From positions 1 through 41,586 of the forward strand of contig JADGDX010000021.1 in NCBI GenBank assembly GCA_016744675.1: DNA of 41,586 nucleotides, read 5' to 3'. Below are positions 1-9,373 of the stretch, piece by piece. Position numbers and translations under genes: made by a program. The notes beneath the pieces were generated by a model. That model ran no database searches. It was not told the DNA's origin and worked only from the letters and a program-made list of their open reading frames with translations. Positions within the stretch are counted from its first letter, which is position 1; the number at the start of each line of letters is the position of its first letter. This DNA is from Desulfuromusa sp. Lineage in GTDB: Bacteria; Desulfobacterota; Desulfuromonadia; Desulfuromonadales; Geopsychrobacteraceae.

Positions 1-101
1 TTGATATATAAATCCCTTAAAGTCCTTGCCTTTAACGTTAGTTTGGTGACAAAATATAAAGTTTGTGGATGATGATAAAAAAGCTTTTTTTGAGGTATTA
101 A

Positions 102-953
102 ATGAAGTTTATTCGCGCCAAAAGTGCAGGGTTCTGCATGGGAGTCAGCTTGGCATTGCGTAAGCTGGATAAGACCATTGAGAATGATAGTCTCTCTGGG
201 GATATCTATATTCTGGGTTCTATTATTCACAACCCTCAGGTTGTCGCTGAATATGCCGAAAAGGGTGTTGTGACAGCTGATTGTCCTGAGGAAATTCCTT
301 CTGGGTCCATTGTCGTTATTCGTGCCCATGGAATCACCAAGCAGGTCCAACATTCACTTTCTCTAAGAGGCATTCATGTTATTGATGCCACTTGCCCAAA
401 AGTTAAAGATGCTTGTGTGCTGATTGAAGAAAATACGACTGATGGTCGAGTTCTTCTGCTGTTTGGTGAGGAGTCACACCCTGAAGTGAAATGTTTATTG
501 AGTTATGCGGCCAATGAAACTTTTGTTTTTGACACCCTAGAAGAATGTAAGAAGTTCAATTTAGATCCGGATAGAACATATTGTTTGGCAGCTCAAACAA
601 CGCAAGACAAACATGTTTTTGATGCAATTTCTCAAGAACTTTCTAAAAAAACCAGCCTTGATTTTGTTATATTGAATACTATTTGTAATGCAACTCAAAT
701 GCGTCAGTCTGAAGCAACTAAAATTGCTGACAAGACTGATTTTGTTATCGTTGCAGGGGGATATAATAGTAGTAACACGAGACGCTTGGCTCAAGTCGTT
801 GAAAGCAATGGGACCAAAGCCCTCCATGTCGAAACAGCTGAAGAGTTGCCTTTGGAAGAACTGAGGTCTTTTAAAAAGATTGGTTTAACCGCTGGTGCAT
901 CAACACCTAAAAAAATAGTTGATCAAATCCAGAAGGCTCTGGAATCACTCTAG
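102..953 (+). CDS. ispH: 4-hydroxy-3-methylbut-2-enyl diphosphate reductase (IspH)
   Basis: Last enzyme of the MEP isoprenoid pathway; reduces HMBPP to IPP and DMAPP in the cytosol using an iron-sulfur cluster. The three cluster cysteines are visible at C12 (GFCMGV), C98 (DATCPKV) and C195 (TICNAT). Substrate-pocket residues are also present: H43 (IIHNP), H76 (RAHG), H126 and E128 (SHPEV), T167, the SSN group at 223-225 and ASTP near 266-269. At 283 residues it is of normal length for the short bacterial form. The ATG at 102 has GAGG six bases upstream. Its TAG stop is overlapped by the AGGAG that serves pfaD, so it is probably translated from the same mRNA as the lipid-synthase genes. Whether its role there is more than co-transcription is unknown. 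The family assignment is secure. Confidence 0.95.
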   Translation: MKFIRAKSAGFCMGVSLALRKLDKTIENDSLSGDIYILGSIIHNPQVVAEYAEKGVVTADCPEEIPSGSIVVIRAHGITKQVQHSLSLRGIHVIDATCPKVKDACVLIEENTTDGRVLLLFGEESHPEVKCLLSYAANETFVFDTLEECKKFNLDPDRTYCLAAQTTQDKHVFDAISQELSKKTSLDFVILNTICNATQMRQSEATKIADKTDFVIVAGGYNSSNTRRLAQVVESNGTKALHVETAEELPLEELRSFKKIGLTAGASTPKKIVDQIQKALESL

Positions 954-962
954 GAGAATCCA

Positions 963-2600
963 TTGAATTTTAATCAAACAAATACTTCTGCCCCCTTAGG
1001 TGTATTTTTTCCTGCAAGCGGTACGAGTACAGATATAACCACAACAACTGAAATTATTAATCAATTACGTCATATCGACCAGCCCCTCTTTTTATCTCAT
1101 GCTGCCGGTGGAGAACAGTTAGGGGCAGGTCAATTTTCAACCAACCCTGACGATCTACTGAAAAAAAACTTTTCCGGGATGGTTCTTCCTTGTCCCCTCG
1201 AACATTTTGGAGACCCATCTTTTTGTTGTGATCATGGAATCAAGTATCCTTATCTGGGCGGATCCATGGCGAAAGGGATTAGTTCTGTCAAAATGGCTGA
1301 GGAATTTGGCAAGGCTGGAATGCTTGGTTTTTTTGGTGCTGCAGGGCAAAGCCTTGAAAATGTTGAAGAAGCCATAACCAGTTTGAAAAAGATGGGGATC
1401 CCGTATGGTTTCAATCTTATCCATAGCCCCACTGAACCAGAGCTTGAAAAGGCTTTGGTTGAACTTTACCTTCAACACAATATCAATCTCATTGAAGCAT
1501 CGGCTTTTTTGTCATTAACTTTACCGATTATTCGTTTCCGCACTCACGGTATTTATCGTAATGAAAATGGGGAGGTCGTTACGCCCAATCGGATTATCGC
1601 AAAAATTTCACGTGAAGAAGTCGCAGCACGCTTTTTTGCTCCACCACCGGAAAAATATCTAAAGCAATTAGTTGATACTGGCCATTTAACGGCGGAGCAA
1701 GCCGCCATGGCTCACGAAGTTCCGGTTGCTCAGGATATTACTGTCGAAGCCGATTCAGGTGGTCATACAGATAATCGACCCGCATTATCACTCTTTCCAA
1801 CAATTTCATCCCAAAAGGAAATGTTTCAACAACAATATTCTTATCACCAAAAGCTTCGCGTGGGCTTAGGTGGAGGCGTATCCACCCCAGCCTCCGCTCT
1901 ATCAGCCTTTGCCATGGGTGCTGCTTATTTGGTGACTGGATCGGTCAATCAGGCTTGTGTTGAATCTGGCACCTGCGATGAAGTCCGTAAGATGCTTGCT
2001 GAAACACGTCAAGCTGACATTACGATGGCCCCCTCAGGGGATATGTTTGAAATGGGAGTTAAAGTCCAGGTTGTAAAGCGTGGCACCATGTTTTCAATCC
2101 GGGCACAAAAGCTTTATGAACTTTACCGAGCTTATGACAGTATGGATTCACTGCCTACTTCTGAAAGAGAAAAGCTTGAAAAAACTTTTTTCCGCGAACG
2201 CTTGTCTACTGTTTGGGATCAGACTCGGCGCTATTTTGAAGTACGTGATCCACGGCAAGTTGAAAAGGCAGATGCCGACCCTAAATACAAGATGGCATTG
2301 GTCTTTCGTTGGTATCTTGGCCAGTCTCCCGTTTGGGCCAACAGGGGTGAGTCGTCTCGAAAAATTGATTATCAAATTTGGTGCGGCCCCGCGATGGGAG
2401 CTTTTAATGAGTGGGCTCGCGGATCATTTTTAGAAGATGTTCAACAGCGTAAAGTTGTGAATGTTGCCTTTAATATACTTTTTGGCGCAGCCGTTCTGCA
2501 GCGCGCCAATCAACTGAAACAGCAGGGTAGCCAGTTTCAATTCAATTCAAGTATGCTGGCTCCTATGGAAATTGATGAGATCAAGGAGTTTCTCAGTTGA
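963..2600 (+). CDS. pfaD: PUFA synthase enoyl reductase subunit, PfaD family
   Basis: FMN-dependent, 2-nitropropane-dioxygenase-like TIM-barrel enoyl reductase that acts in trans on ACP-bound intermediates of PUFA-type synthases. It is 545 residues, the usual PfaD size. Recognisable blocks are LSHAAGGEQLGAG near residues 44-56, the glycine-rich LGGGVSTPASA, GAAYLVTGSVNQACVESGT (the flavin-phosphate region) and the family-typical MAPSGDMFEMGVKVQVVKRG. The start is TTG at 963, set by AGGAG at 952-956 lying on the ispH stop codon. The gene ends in a TTGA overlap with pfaA, whose own ribosome site (AAGGAG, 2583-2588) lies inside this gene. It is the first of three overlapping Pfa genes, so coupled translation is likely. 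Distinguishing PfaD from other trans-acting ER proteins rests on length and context and is reliable. Confidence 0.95.
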   Translation: MNFNQTNTSAPLGVFFPASGTSTDITTTTEIINQLRHIDQPLFLSHAAGGEQLGAGQFSTNPDDLLKKNFSGMVLPCPLEHFGDPSFCCDHGIKYPYLGGSMAKGISSVKMAEEFGKAGMLGFFGAAGQSLENVEEAITSLKKMGIPYGFNLIHSPTEPELEKALVELYLQHNINLIEASAFLSLTLPIIRFRTHGIYRNENGEVVTPNRIIAKISREEVAARFFAPPPEKYLKQLVDTGHLTAEQAAMAHEVPVAQDITVEADSGGHTDNRPALSLFPTISSQKEMFQQQYSYHQKLRVGLGGGVSTPASALSAFAMGAAYLVTGSVNQACVESGTCDEVRKMLAETRQADITMAPSGDMFEMGVKVQVVKRGTMFSIRAQKLYELYRAYDSMDSLPTSEREKLEKTFFRERLSTVWDQTRRYFEVRDPRQVEKADADPKYKMALVFRWYLGQSPVWANRGESSRKIDYQIWCGPAMGAFNEWARGSFLEDVQQRKVVNVAFNILFGAAVLQRANQLKQQGSQFQFNSSMLAPMEIDEIKEFLS

Positions 2601-5600
2601 AAATCGATAAGCAAGATAATACACATCAGCAATCGACTGTGCCTATCGCTATTATTGGGCTTGGGTCTATTTACCCTCAAGCCGATACGACAGGAACGTT
2701 TTGGACAAACATCAAGAATCGAGTTGATGCGATAACTGAAGTTCCTGAGAGCCACTGGAAAGCTGACGATTACTATGATCAGGATCCGAAGGTCGCCGAT
2801 AAGGTTTATGCTAAACTTGGTGGTTTTCTTTCTCCTGTTGAATTTAATCCGATGGATTATGGCATTTTGCCAAATGCTATCGAGGCGATAGACACATCCC
2901 AATTACTAGGTTTGTTAGCAGTAGAGCAAGCTCTTAAAGATGCTGGCTACGCAGATGATAAAGAGTTTGATCATGAGCGAGTGAGTGTCATCCTTGGAAT
3001 AACAGGGACCCTTGAGTTGGTTGTCCCTTTGGGCGCTAGACTCGGTTATCCACGTTGGAAAGAGGCTCTGGCTGATGCTGGTGTTGAGAAGGATTTAGCT
3101 GACGATGTCATAAAGAGAATTTCTGACTCCTATGTTCCATGGCAGGAAAACTCATTTCCTGGGTTGTTAGGAAATGTTGTTGCTGGACGTATCAGTAAGC
3201 ACTTTAATTTCGGTGGAACCAATTGCACTGTGGATGCGGCTTGTGGAAGCTCACTGAGCGCATTGAATCTTGCCATCTTGGAACTCAGTTCAGGCCGGTC
3301 GGATATGGCTGTGACAGGCGGAATTGATACATTTAATGACATTTTTATGTATACCTGTTTCAGCAAGACCCCCGCTCTTTCCCCAACAGGTCATGCACGT
3401 CCCTATGATGCTGACTCTGATGGAACAACATTGGGTGAAGGTCTAGGAGTCCTGGTCTTAAAGAGGCTTGATGATGCACAGCGTGACGGTGATAATATTT
3501 ATGCTGTTGTTAAAGGTCTTGGCGCTTCAAGTGACGGGCGCGGATCAGCGATCTATGAGCCAAGTTCAAAAGGTCAAGCAAAAGCATTTCGCCGTGCGTA
3601 TCAGCAAGGCAATGTGACTCCAGAGACTATTGAGCTCATCGAAGGTCATGGGACCGGAACAAAGGTCGGTGATGCGGTCGAGGTGTCTGCCCTGCACGAG
3701 GTGTTTGGACGAAGTGACACGCCTTGGTGTGCTCTTGGCTCAATTAAATCTCAAATTGGTCACGCCAAAGCGGCCGCCGGTGTCGCAGGAATTATCAAAG
3801 CAAGTCTTGCATTATATCACAAGGTTTTACCACCGACGATCAAGGTTGATAAGCCAGCTGAAGCATTGACATCAATAGACACTCCTTTTTATGTCAATAC
3901 AGAAGCCCGCCCCTGGATTCCCCATGGTGATCATCCTCGAAGGGCTGGGATCAGCGCTTTAGGTTTTGGAGGCAGCAATTTTCATTGTCTTCTCGAAGAG
4001 TACCAATCTGATAAGCTCGTTGTTGATTGGGATGGTGATGTCCAGATTATTCCTTTCTCAGCAAATGATAATGAGGGCTTAAAAAAACAACTGAATAACT
4101 TTGATGCCGAATCGAAATGGGGGCAGCTGCGTTTTGATGCAGATAATCAACGACAACAATTCATATCATCGTCTCCATGTCGCATAGTTCTGGTTGTTGA
4201 GAAAGATCAGACACAGCGTTCAGTTCAATTTAAAAATGCCCTCGCTTTTTTGGATAAAAATAGTAATCAAAAAGTTTGGGAAACCCCAGATGGTATTTAT
4301 TATGCAACCGGGACACCTGACGGGAAAACAGCAATGCTGTTTCCAGGTCAGGGTGCTCAATATCCCGGAATGCTCAGAGAACTTGCACTGCAGTTTCCTG
4401 AATATCTTACTTCAATGATTGAAGCTGATCATGTTTTCTCATCTCTTATGGGTGGAACAGATGGCAGCCTTGCTGACCTGATCTATCCACACCCACAGTT
4501 CACCGAACAAGATAAGCGTTCTGTAAGTGAAGCCTTGCAGGCAACTGAAGTTGCACAGCCAGCCCTTGGTGCAGTCAGCTTGGCCGCTAAACACATCTTA
4601 GATCGTTTTGGAGTTGTCGCTGATTCATTTGCAGGTCACAGTTTTGGTGAATTAACCGCTCTTTGTGTTGCCGGTGTTTATTCTGTTCAAGACTTCCATT
4701 CACTGTCTCGCCTTCGTGGAGAATTGATGGCTGCTGGTGAAGGAGATCGTGGCTCTATGGTGGCAGTATCAGCGCCACTGTCAGAAGTTGAAAAATTTCT
4801 TATCGATTCCTCACTCGATCTCGTTGTTGCAAATCGCAACACACCTGAACAGGCTGTCCTTTCTGGCTCGACTAATGAAATTGAAAAAGCAGTTAAATTA
4901 CTGAGTCAACAGGGAATCGGACACAAACAATTGGCTGTTGCCGCTGCTTTTCATAGCAAGCTCGTTTTATCGGCAGCGCAACCTTTTGCTGAGAAACTGC
5001 AAAAGGTTAATTTTTCAAACCCACAAAAAACAATTTTTTCCAACACGACGGGAAGATCCTATCCTGATGATGCTCCGTCAGTCAGGGAAATACTCAGTGA
5101 CCAACTGGCAAATCCTGTGAACTTCGTCAAAGAGGTTGAATCCATGTACCAATCTGGGGTTCGTACCTTTATTGAAGTGGGGCCGGGAGGGCGCTTAACT
5201 GGTATGGTTAAAGCCATTCTTGGGGATCGTGATTTTCAGGCGATTGCCCTTGATTCCTCTAACGGAAGACGATCAGCTATTCATGATCTGGCAAGAACAC
5301 TTGCAAAACTATCGGTCTTGGGGGAAACGATCAATCTCAATCTTTGGGACGAAGGTTTTGCTGCCAAGAACCCAGTTTCAGAAAAAAAGGGTCTCTCTGT
5401 CTCTATATGCGGTGCAAACGCTTATAAACAACCAAAAAAGAGGCCACCTCTAGCTTTAAATAAAGCATCAGTTTCTGTTCCTACAGCAAAAGCTGAAACG
5501 ACAGTCATCAATGCGTCTGAGAACCGCTCAAGCATGACTCAAGAGGGGATATCTTCTCATTCATCTGCACATCTCAAGGATGCTCTACATATAACTCAGC

Positions 5601-8600
5601 AGAGCATGCAAGCGCTACAAAGCCTGCAAGAGCAGACGTCTAAATTGCATCAACAGTTCCTTGAAGGACAGCAAGAAGCAACGCGTTCATTCGTGCAACT
5701 TGTTGAACAGCAACGTCACTTGCTACAAGGATCTTCTGCTCCAGCTGCAATCCAACCGTCACAGCAATCTAACTCTGCTATCATCACTCCTGTGGCCGTT
5801 GCTGAACCACAAACTCTTGCATCCGATCCAATCCCTGAGCCGTCCGCACCAGTGGAAAGCGCCAATAGTGATATTGCACCGTTATTACTTGAAATAATCG
5901 CTGAAAAGACCGGCTATCCGGTTGAGATGCTTGAGCTCAGCATGACATTAGATAGTGACCTTGGTATCGATTCAATCAAGCGTGTCGAAATTCTCTCAGC
6001 ACTTCAAGAGCAAGCCCCTGATGCACCGACTATTCGTCCAGAAGACCTTGGTACTCTGCAAACGTTAGGTCAAATCGTCGACCATCTCAGTGCTGGTATG
6101 CCCCAAGTTCCTGCTGTTAATGTGGCCCCTGTTCATTCTGGTAAAGAAAACATCACGGCTGTCCTCTTGGGAGTCGTTGCCGAGAAAACAGGCTATCCCG
6201 TTGAGATGTTAGAATTAGAGATGGCTCTCGATACAGACCTGGGGATTGATTCGATCAAACGAGTCGAAATCCTCTCTGCCTTGCAGGAACAGTTACCTGA
6301 ACTTCCCGCTGTCAAACCCGAAGATCTTGGTGTTTTACAAACCTTAGGTCAGATCATTGACCACTTATCTTTAGAAGACGTTTCAACTGTTGCTACCGGA
6401 TTAGGTACCCATTTAATTGATAAAGAGGCTGTCTCTGAGACTCTTCTAGGGGTTGTCTCTGAAAAAACAGGCTATCCTGTTGATATGTTAGAAATGGAAA
6501 TGGCTCTCGATACCGACTTGGGCATTGACTCAATTAAGAGGGTTGAAATCCTTTCCGCTTTGCAGGAAAAACTACCTGATTTGCCGGCTGTTAAACCTGA
6601 AGATTTAGCTGTTCTACAAACATTGGGTCAGATCATTGAGCACCTTTGCCAAAAAGAGCAAAACGGATCTTCTGCCGTTGTCGCTGAGTTGCCACAGCTT
6701 GGACAAGTCGATCGACAGCAGGTCTCAACAGTATTGCTTGATGTTATTGCTGAAAAGACTGGTTATCCAGTTGAGATGCTTGAATTGGAGATGGCTCTCG
6801 ATACTGATCTTGGGATTGATTCGATTAAGCGTGTGGAAATACTGTCTGCACTCCAGGAACGCCTGCCAGGTGCTCCTGCTATCAAACCTGAACATCTTGG
6901 GACTCTGCAGACCGTTGGGCAAATTGTTGACTTTTTAAGCAGCATTTCAGGTTCTGATGAGCAGACTATAGAATCGGCACAGATTGAAATCCCTCAAGCT
7001 AAGGGAATTGTGAGAGAGGTCCTTCAACCTGTTTCTTTACCTCAGAAGAGGGCAGTCAAAGATTTTAATTTCTTTGCTGGGGCGGAAGTCTGGATTACCG
7101 ATGATGGATCGAGTTTATCAGACGCTGTCTGTGCTCGCTTAACGGCACGTCAGTTAATCCCAAGAAAAATTTTAATAGCAGATATAGAGTCATTAGCACC
7201 TTCTGAACATCTTGTTGGTCTGATTATTCTGGCACCCCTCGCTGGGGCTGATGATTCTTTCCTACTTAACTCATTCAAATTGCTTCAAAAAGCTGAATTA
7301 TCCTTACAGTCTCATGCGCAGAAAAGTGGTTCGTTTTTTGTAACTGTTTCTCGTGTTGATGGGTGTTTTGGACTTGGTTCAACTGGCCCTATTAATGATG
7401 CATTGTCTGGTGGATTAGCCGGAATGAGCAAAACAGCGTCACTTGAATGGCCTAACATTCATTGTAAAGCGCTTGATATGGCCATGGGCATGGAAATTCT
7501 CTCGACAGCAACTGCAATTGCCGACGAAATCTTTACCATCAGCCCATTAGAGGTTGGCATAAGCACGCAAGGTTTACATGGCCTTGAACTTTCAACACAG
7601 TCTCTGAAATCTGCACCTATTAAATTACCTGTTGTCGCTGATGATTTAATTGTTATCAGTGGAGGTGCACGCGGCGTTACTGCAGAGGTCGCTGTTGCAT
7701 TGAGTGCTGAAACGAAGGCGACATTATTGTTATTGGGGCGTACGACTCTCCCTGAGAATGAGCCTCATTGGTTAGAAAAGCTGCATTCTGAAGCTGAAAT
7801 TAAAAAAGCCCTTATGGCGCAGTCTGATGCTCCACTGAAACCACGTGATTTAAACAACAAATATCAGGAAATAGTTGCCGCAAGAGAAATTAGATCAACT
7901 CTTGATCGAATACTGATGTCAGGTGGGACGGCAATTTATCGTTCTGTTGATTTGCGTGATCAAACGGCACTCAATGTATTAATAGATGAAGCGCGTGATC
8001 TTTACGGGCCGGTCAAAGGATTGATCCATGGTGCTGGAGTCCTCGCGGATAAATTAATTAAAGAAAAAACGCTTGAACAGTTTGAAAAGGTTTATTCGAC
8101 TAAAATTTCTGGATTAAGAGCTCTTCTCAGCTCCGTTGGAGACGACGAACTTTCGATGTTAGTGATGTTCTCATCTTCAACAGGTCGTTTCGGTAGGGTA
8201 GGGCAAGTCGACTATGCAGTCGCCAATGAGGTTCTCAATAAAATTGCTGACCAGCATGCGCAAACGAATTCAGATTGCCGCGTCCTTTCTCTCAACTGGG
8301 GACCGTGGGATGGTGGCATGGTCACACCGGCTTTAAAGAAAGTTTTTGCCCAAGAAGGAATCGAAGTGATCGATTTGGAAGCTGGGGCAAATTATCTTCT
8401 AAAAGAACTTTCAACACAACCCGGTGGACCTGTTGAACTGGTCATTTCAGGTGGTGAGGATGAGAATGTTGTCGAAGAAGTTCATGATTTACCGCAAAAC
8501 ATATGCGTTTCGAAGGCTTTTGATCTTGATCTAGATGTTGAACAATATCCATTTCTTGCTTCTCATGTGATTGATGGCAAAGCCGTTTTGCCGATGGCAG

Positions 8601-9373
8601 TTATCATAGAATGGCTTGCGCATGGGGCAATTCATAACAACCCAGGCCTAAAGTTTCAAGGATTCAACGACCTGCGCATTCTCAAGGGTGTCACTCTTGA
8701 GCCGCAGCAGACAGCCACCTTGCAAGTGATGACAGGAAAAGCGATTAAGGGAGATGGTGTGCATATTGTTCCTGTTGAGCTTTCCAGTATTGACAAAAGT
8801 GGTCAAGTGGTTGCTCACGCAAGGATCAAAGTTGTTCTTTCGTCCCGTTTACCTGAGCGTAAGAATGCATCTGAACCTTTGGAGTTGTCACGATATCCCC
8901 ATCCTGTCAGTGATATATATCAGCCCGAAAGACTTTTTCATGGAAATGACTTTCATGGTATCCGCGAGATTGTTGGGGCTTCTGCCGAGGGGATAACGGC
9001 TCTGGCAAATCCTGCCCCATTGCCCAAAAACTGGATTAAGCAACCTTTGCGAAACTCTTGGTTTGCAGATCCTCTGGCCTTAGATAGTAGTTTTCAGATG
9101 CTCATTCTCTGGAGCTTTGAACAATATCAAGCAGGGTCTCTGCCCGTTTTTGCTGGTCGTTATCGTCAGTTCCAAGACAGATTTCCAGATCATGGTGTTG
9201 AGATTAGGATCCGTTTGACGAAACAAAATAACAGTCGTGCAATCGCAAATATTGATTTTGTTGATCCTTTAAATAAACTTCTTGTTGCACGGATAGAAAA
9301 TTATGAATGTGTCATTGATGCTTCCCTGAATGCGACCTTTCAACGCAATACGTTGAGCGGAGCTGCGAGATAA
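2597..9373 (+). CDS. pfaA: PUFA synthase subunit PfaA: KS-MAT-ACPx4-KR-DH
   Basis: Multidomain core of an iterative PUFA (secondary lipid) synthase; extends and processes an acyl chain from malonyl units. Domains in order: ketosynthase (about 15-470) with C216 in DAACGSS, H351 in EGHGTGT and H389 in GHAKAAAG; malonyl-acyltransferase (about 575-880) with FPGQGAQ, S682 in GHSFGE and H786; a Q/S/A-rich linker (about 960-1080); four tandem ACPs whose DSIKRVE serines are at 1126, 1219, 1312 and 1409; ketoreductase with the nucleotide motif SGGARG near 1688-1693 and Y1873 in the VDYAVAN block; and a C-terminal polyketide-type dehydratase fold with H1990 (SHVIDGKAVLP) and D2163. It is 2258 residues. 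The TTG start is set by AAGGAG eight bases upstream and overlaps the pfaD stop. Every catalytic residue looked for is present, so the synthase should be active once phosphopantetheinylated. Confidence 0.95.
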   Translation: MKIDKQDNTHQQSTVPIAIIGLGSIYPQADTTGTFWTNIKNRVDAITEVPESHWKADDYYDQDPKVADKVYAKLGGFLSPVEFNPMDYGILPNAIEAIDTSQLLGLLAVEQALKDAGYADDKEFDHERVSVILGITGTLELVVPLGARLGYPRWKEALADAGVEKDLADDVIKRISDSYVPWQENSFPGLLGNVVAGRISKHFNFGGTNCTVDAACGSSLSALNLAILELSSGRSDMAVTGGIDTFNDIFMYTCFSKTPALSPTGHARPYDADSDGTTLGEGLGVLVLKRLDDAQRDGDNIYAVVKGLGASSDGRGSAIYEPSSKGQAKAFRRAYQQGNVTPETIELIEGHGTGTKVGDAVEVSALHEVFGRSDTPWCALGSIKSQIGHAKAAAGVAGIIKASLALYHKVLPPTIKVDKPAEALTSIDTPFYVNTEARPWIPHGDHPRRAGISALGFGGSNFHCLLEEYQSDKLVVDWDGDVQIIPFSANDNEGLKKQLNNFDAESKWGQLRFDADNQRQQFISSSPCRIVLVVEKDQTQRSVQFKNALAFLDKNSNQKVWETPDGIYYATGTPDGKTAMLFPGQGAQYPGMLRELALQFPEYLTSMIEADHVFSSLMGGTDGSLADLIYPHPQFTEQDKRSVSEALQATEVAQPALGAVSLAAKHILDRFGVVADSFAGHSFGELTALCVAGVYSVQDFHSLSRLRGELMAAGEGDRGSMVAVSAPLSEVEKFLIDSSLDLVVANRNTPEQAVLSGSTNEIEKAVKLLSQQGIGHKQLAVAAAFHSKLVLSAAQPFAEKLQKVNFSNPQKTIFSNTTGRSYPDDAPSVREILSDQLANPVNFVKEVESMYQSGVRTFIEVGPGGRLTGMVKAILGDRDFQAIALDSSNGRRSAIHDLARTLAKLSVLGETINLNLWDEGFAAKNPVSEKKGLSVSICGANAYKQPKKRPPLALNKASVSVPTAKAETTVINASENRSSMTQEGISSHSSAHLKDALHITQQSMQALQSLQEQTSKLHQQFLEGQQEATRSFVQLVEQQRHLLQGSSAPAAIQPSQQSNSAIITPVAVAEPQTLASDPIPEPSAPVESANSDIAPLLLEIIAEKTGYPVEMLELSMTLDSDLGIDSIKRVEILSALQEQAPDAPTIRPEDLGTLQTLGQIVDHLSAGMPQVPAVNVAPVHSGKENITAVLLGVVAEKTGYPVEMLELEMALDTDLGIDSIKRVEILSALQEQLPELPAVKPEDLGVLQTLGQIIDHLSLEDVSTVATGLGTHLIDKEAVSETLLGVVSEKTGYPVDMLEMEMALDTDLGIDSIKRVEILSALQEKLPDLPAVKPEDLAVLQTLGQIIEHLCQKEQNGSSAVVAELPQLGQVDRQQVSTVLLDVIAEKTGYPVEMLELEMALDTDLGIDSIKRVEILSALQERLPGAPAIKPEHLGTLQTVGQIVDFLSSISGSDEQTIESAQIEIPQAKGIVREVLQPVSLPQKRAVKDFNFFAGAEVWITDDGSSLSDAVCARLTARQLIPRKILIADIESLAPSEHLVGLIILAPLAGADDSFLLNSFKLLQKAELSLQSHAQKSGSFFVTVSRVDGCFGLGSTGPINDALSGGLAGMSKTASLEWPNIHCKALDMAMGMEILSTATAIADEIFTISPLEVGISTQGLHGLELSTQSLKSAPIKLPVVADDLIVISGGARGVTAEVAVALSAETKATLLLLGRTTLPENEPHWLEKLHSEAEIKKALMAQSDAPLKPRDLNNKYQEIVAAREIRSTLDRILMSGGTAIYRSVDLRDQTALNVLIDEARDLYGPVKGLIHGAGVLADKLIKEKTLEQFEKVYSTKISGLRALLSSVGDDELSMLVMFSSSTGRFGRVGQVDYAVANEVLNKIADQHAQTNSDCRVLSLNWGPWDGGMVTPALKKVFAQEGIEVIDLEAGANYLLKELSTQPGGPVELVISGGEDENVVEEVHDLPQNICVSKAFDLDLDVEQYPFLASHVIDGKAVLPMAVIIEWLAHGAIHNNPGLKFQGFNDLRILKGVTLEPQQTATLQVMTGKAIKGDGVHIVPVELSSIDKSGQVVAHARIKVVLSSRLPERKNASEPLELSRYPHPVSDIYQPERLFHGNDFHGIREIVGASAEGITALANPAPLPKNWIKQPLRNSWFADPLALDSSFQMLILWSFEQYQAGSLPVFAGRYRQFQDRFPDHGVEIRIRLTKQNNSRAIANIDFVDPLNKLLVARIENYECVIDASLNATFQRNTLSGAAR
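5876..6935 (+). repeat. Four tandem ACP-encoding repeats within pfaA
   Basis: Four consecutive units each encode a carrier domain of roughly 75 residues plus a linker. The attachment serines are 93, 93 and 97 residues apart. Each unit begins with EKTGYPV and carries DLGIDSIKRVEILSALQE, then an LGTLQT or LGVLQT-type block. The protein sequences are nearly identical while the DNA differs at many third positions, which points to old duplication under strong protein selection rather than a fresh copy event. Tandem ACPs are standard in PUFA synthases, and their number is known to affect output in other species. Confidence 0.9.

Noticed and set aside
2080-2433. 117-codon reading frame within pfaD
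   Set aside because: Shadow of the real gene in another frame; the pfaD frame is strongly conserved over the whole stretch.
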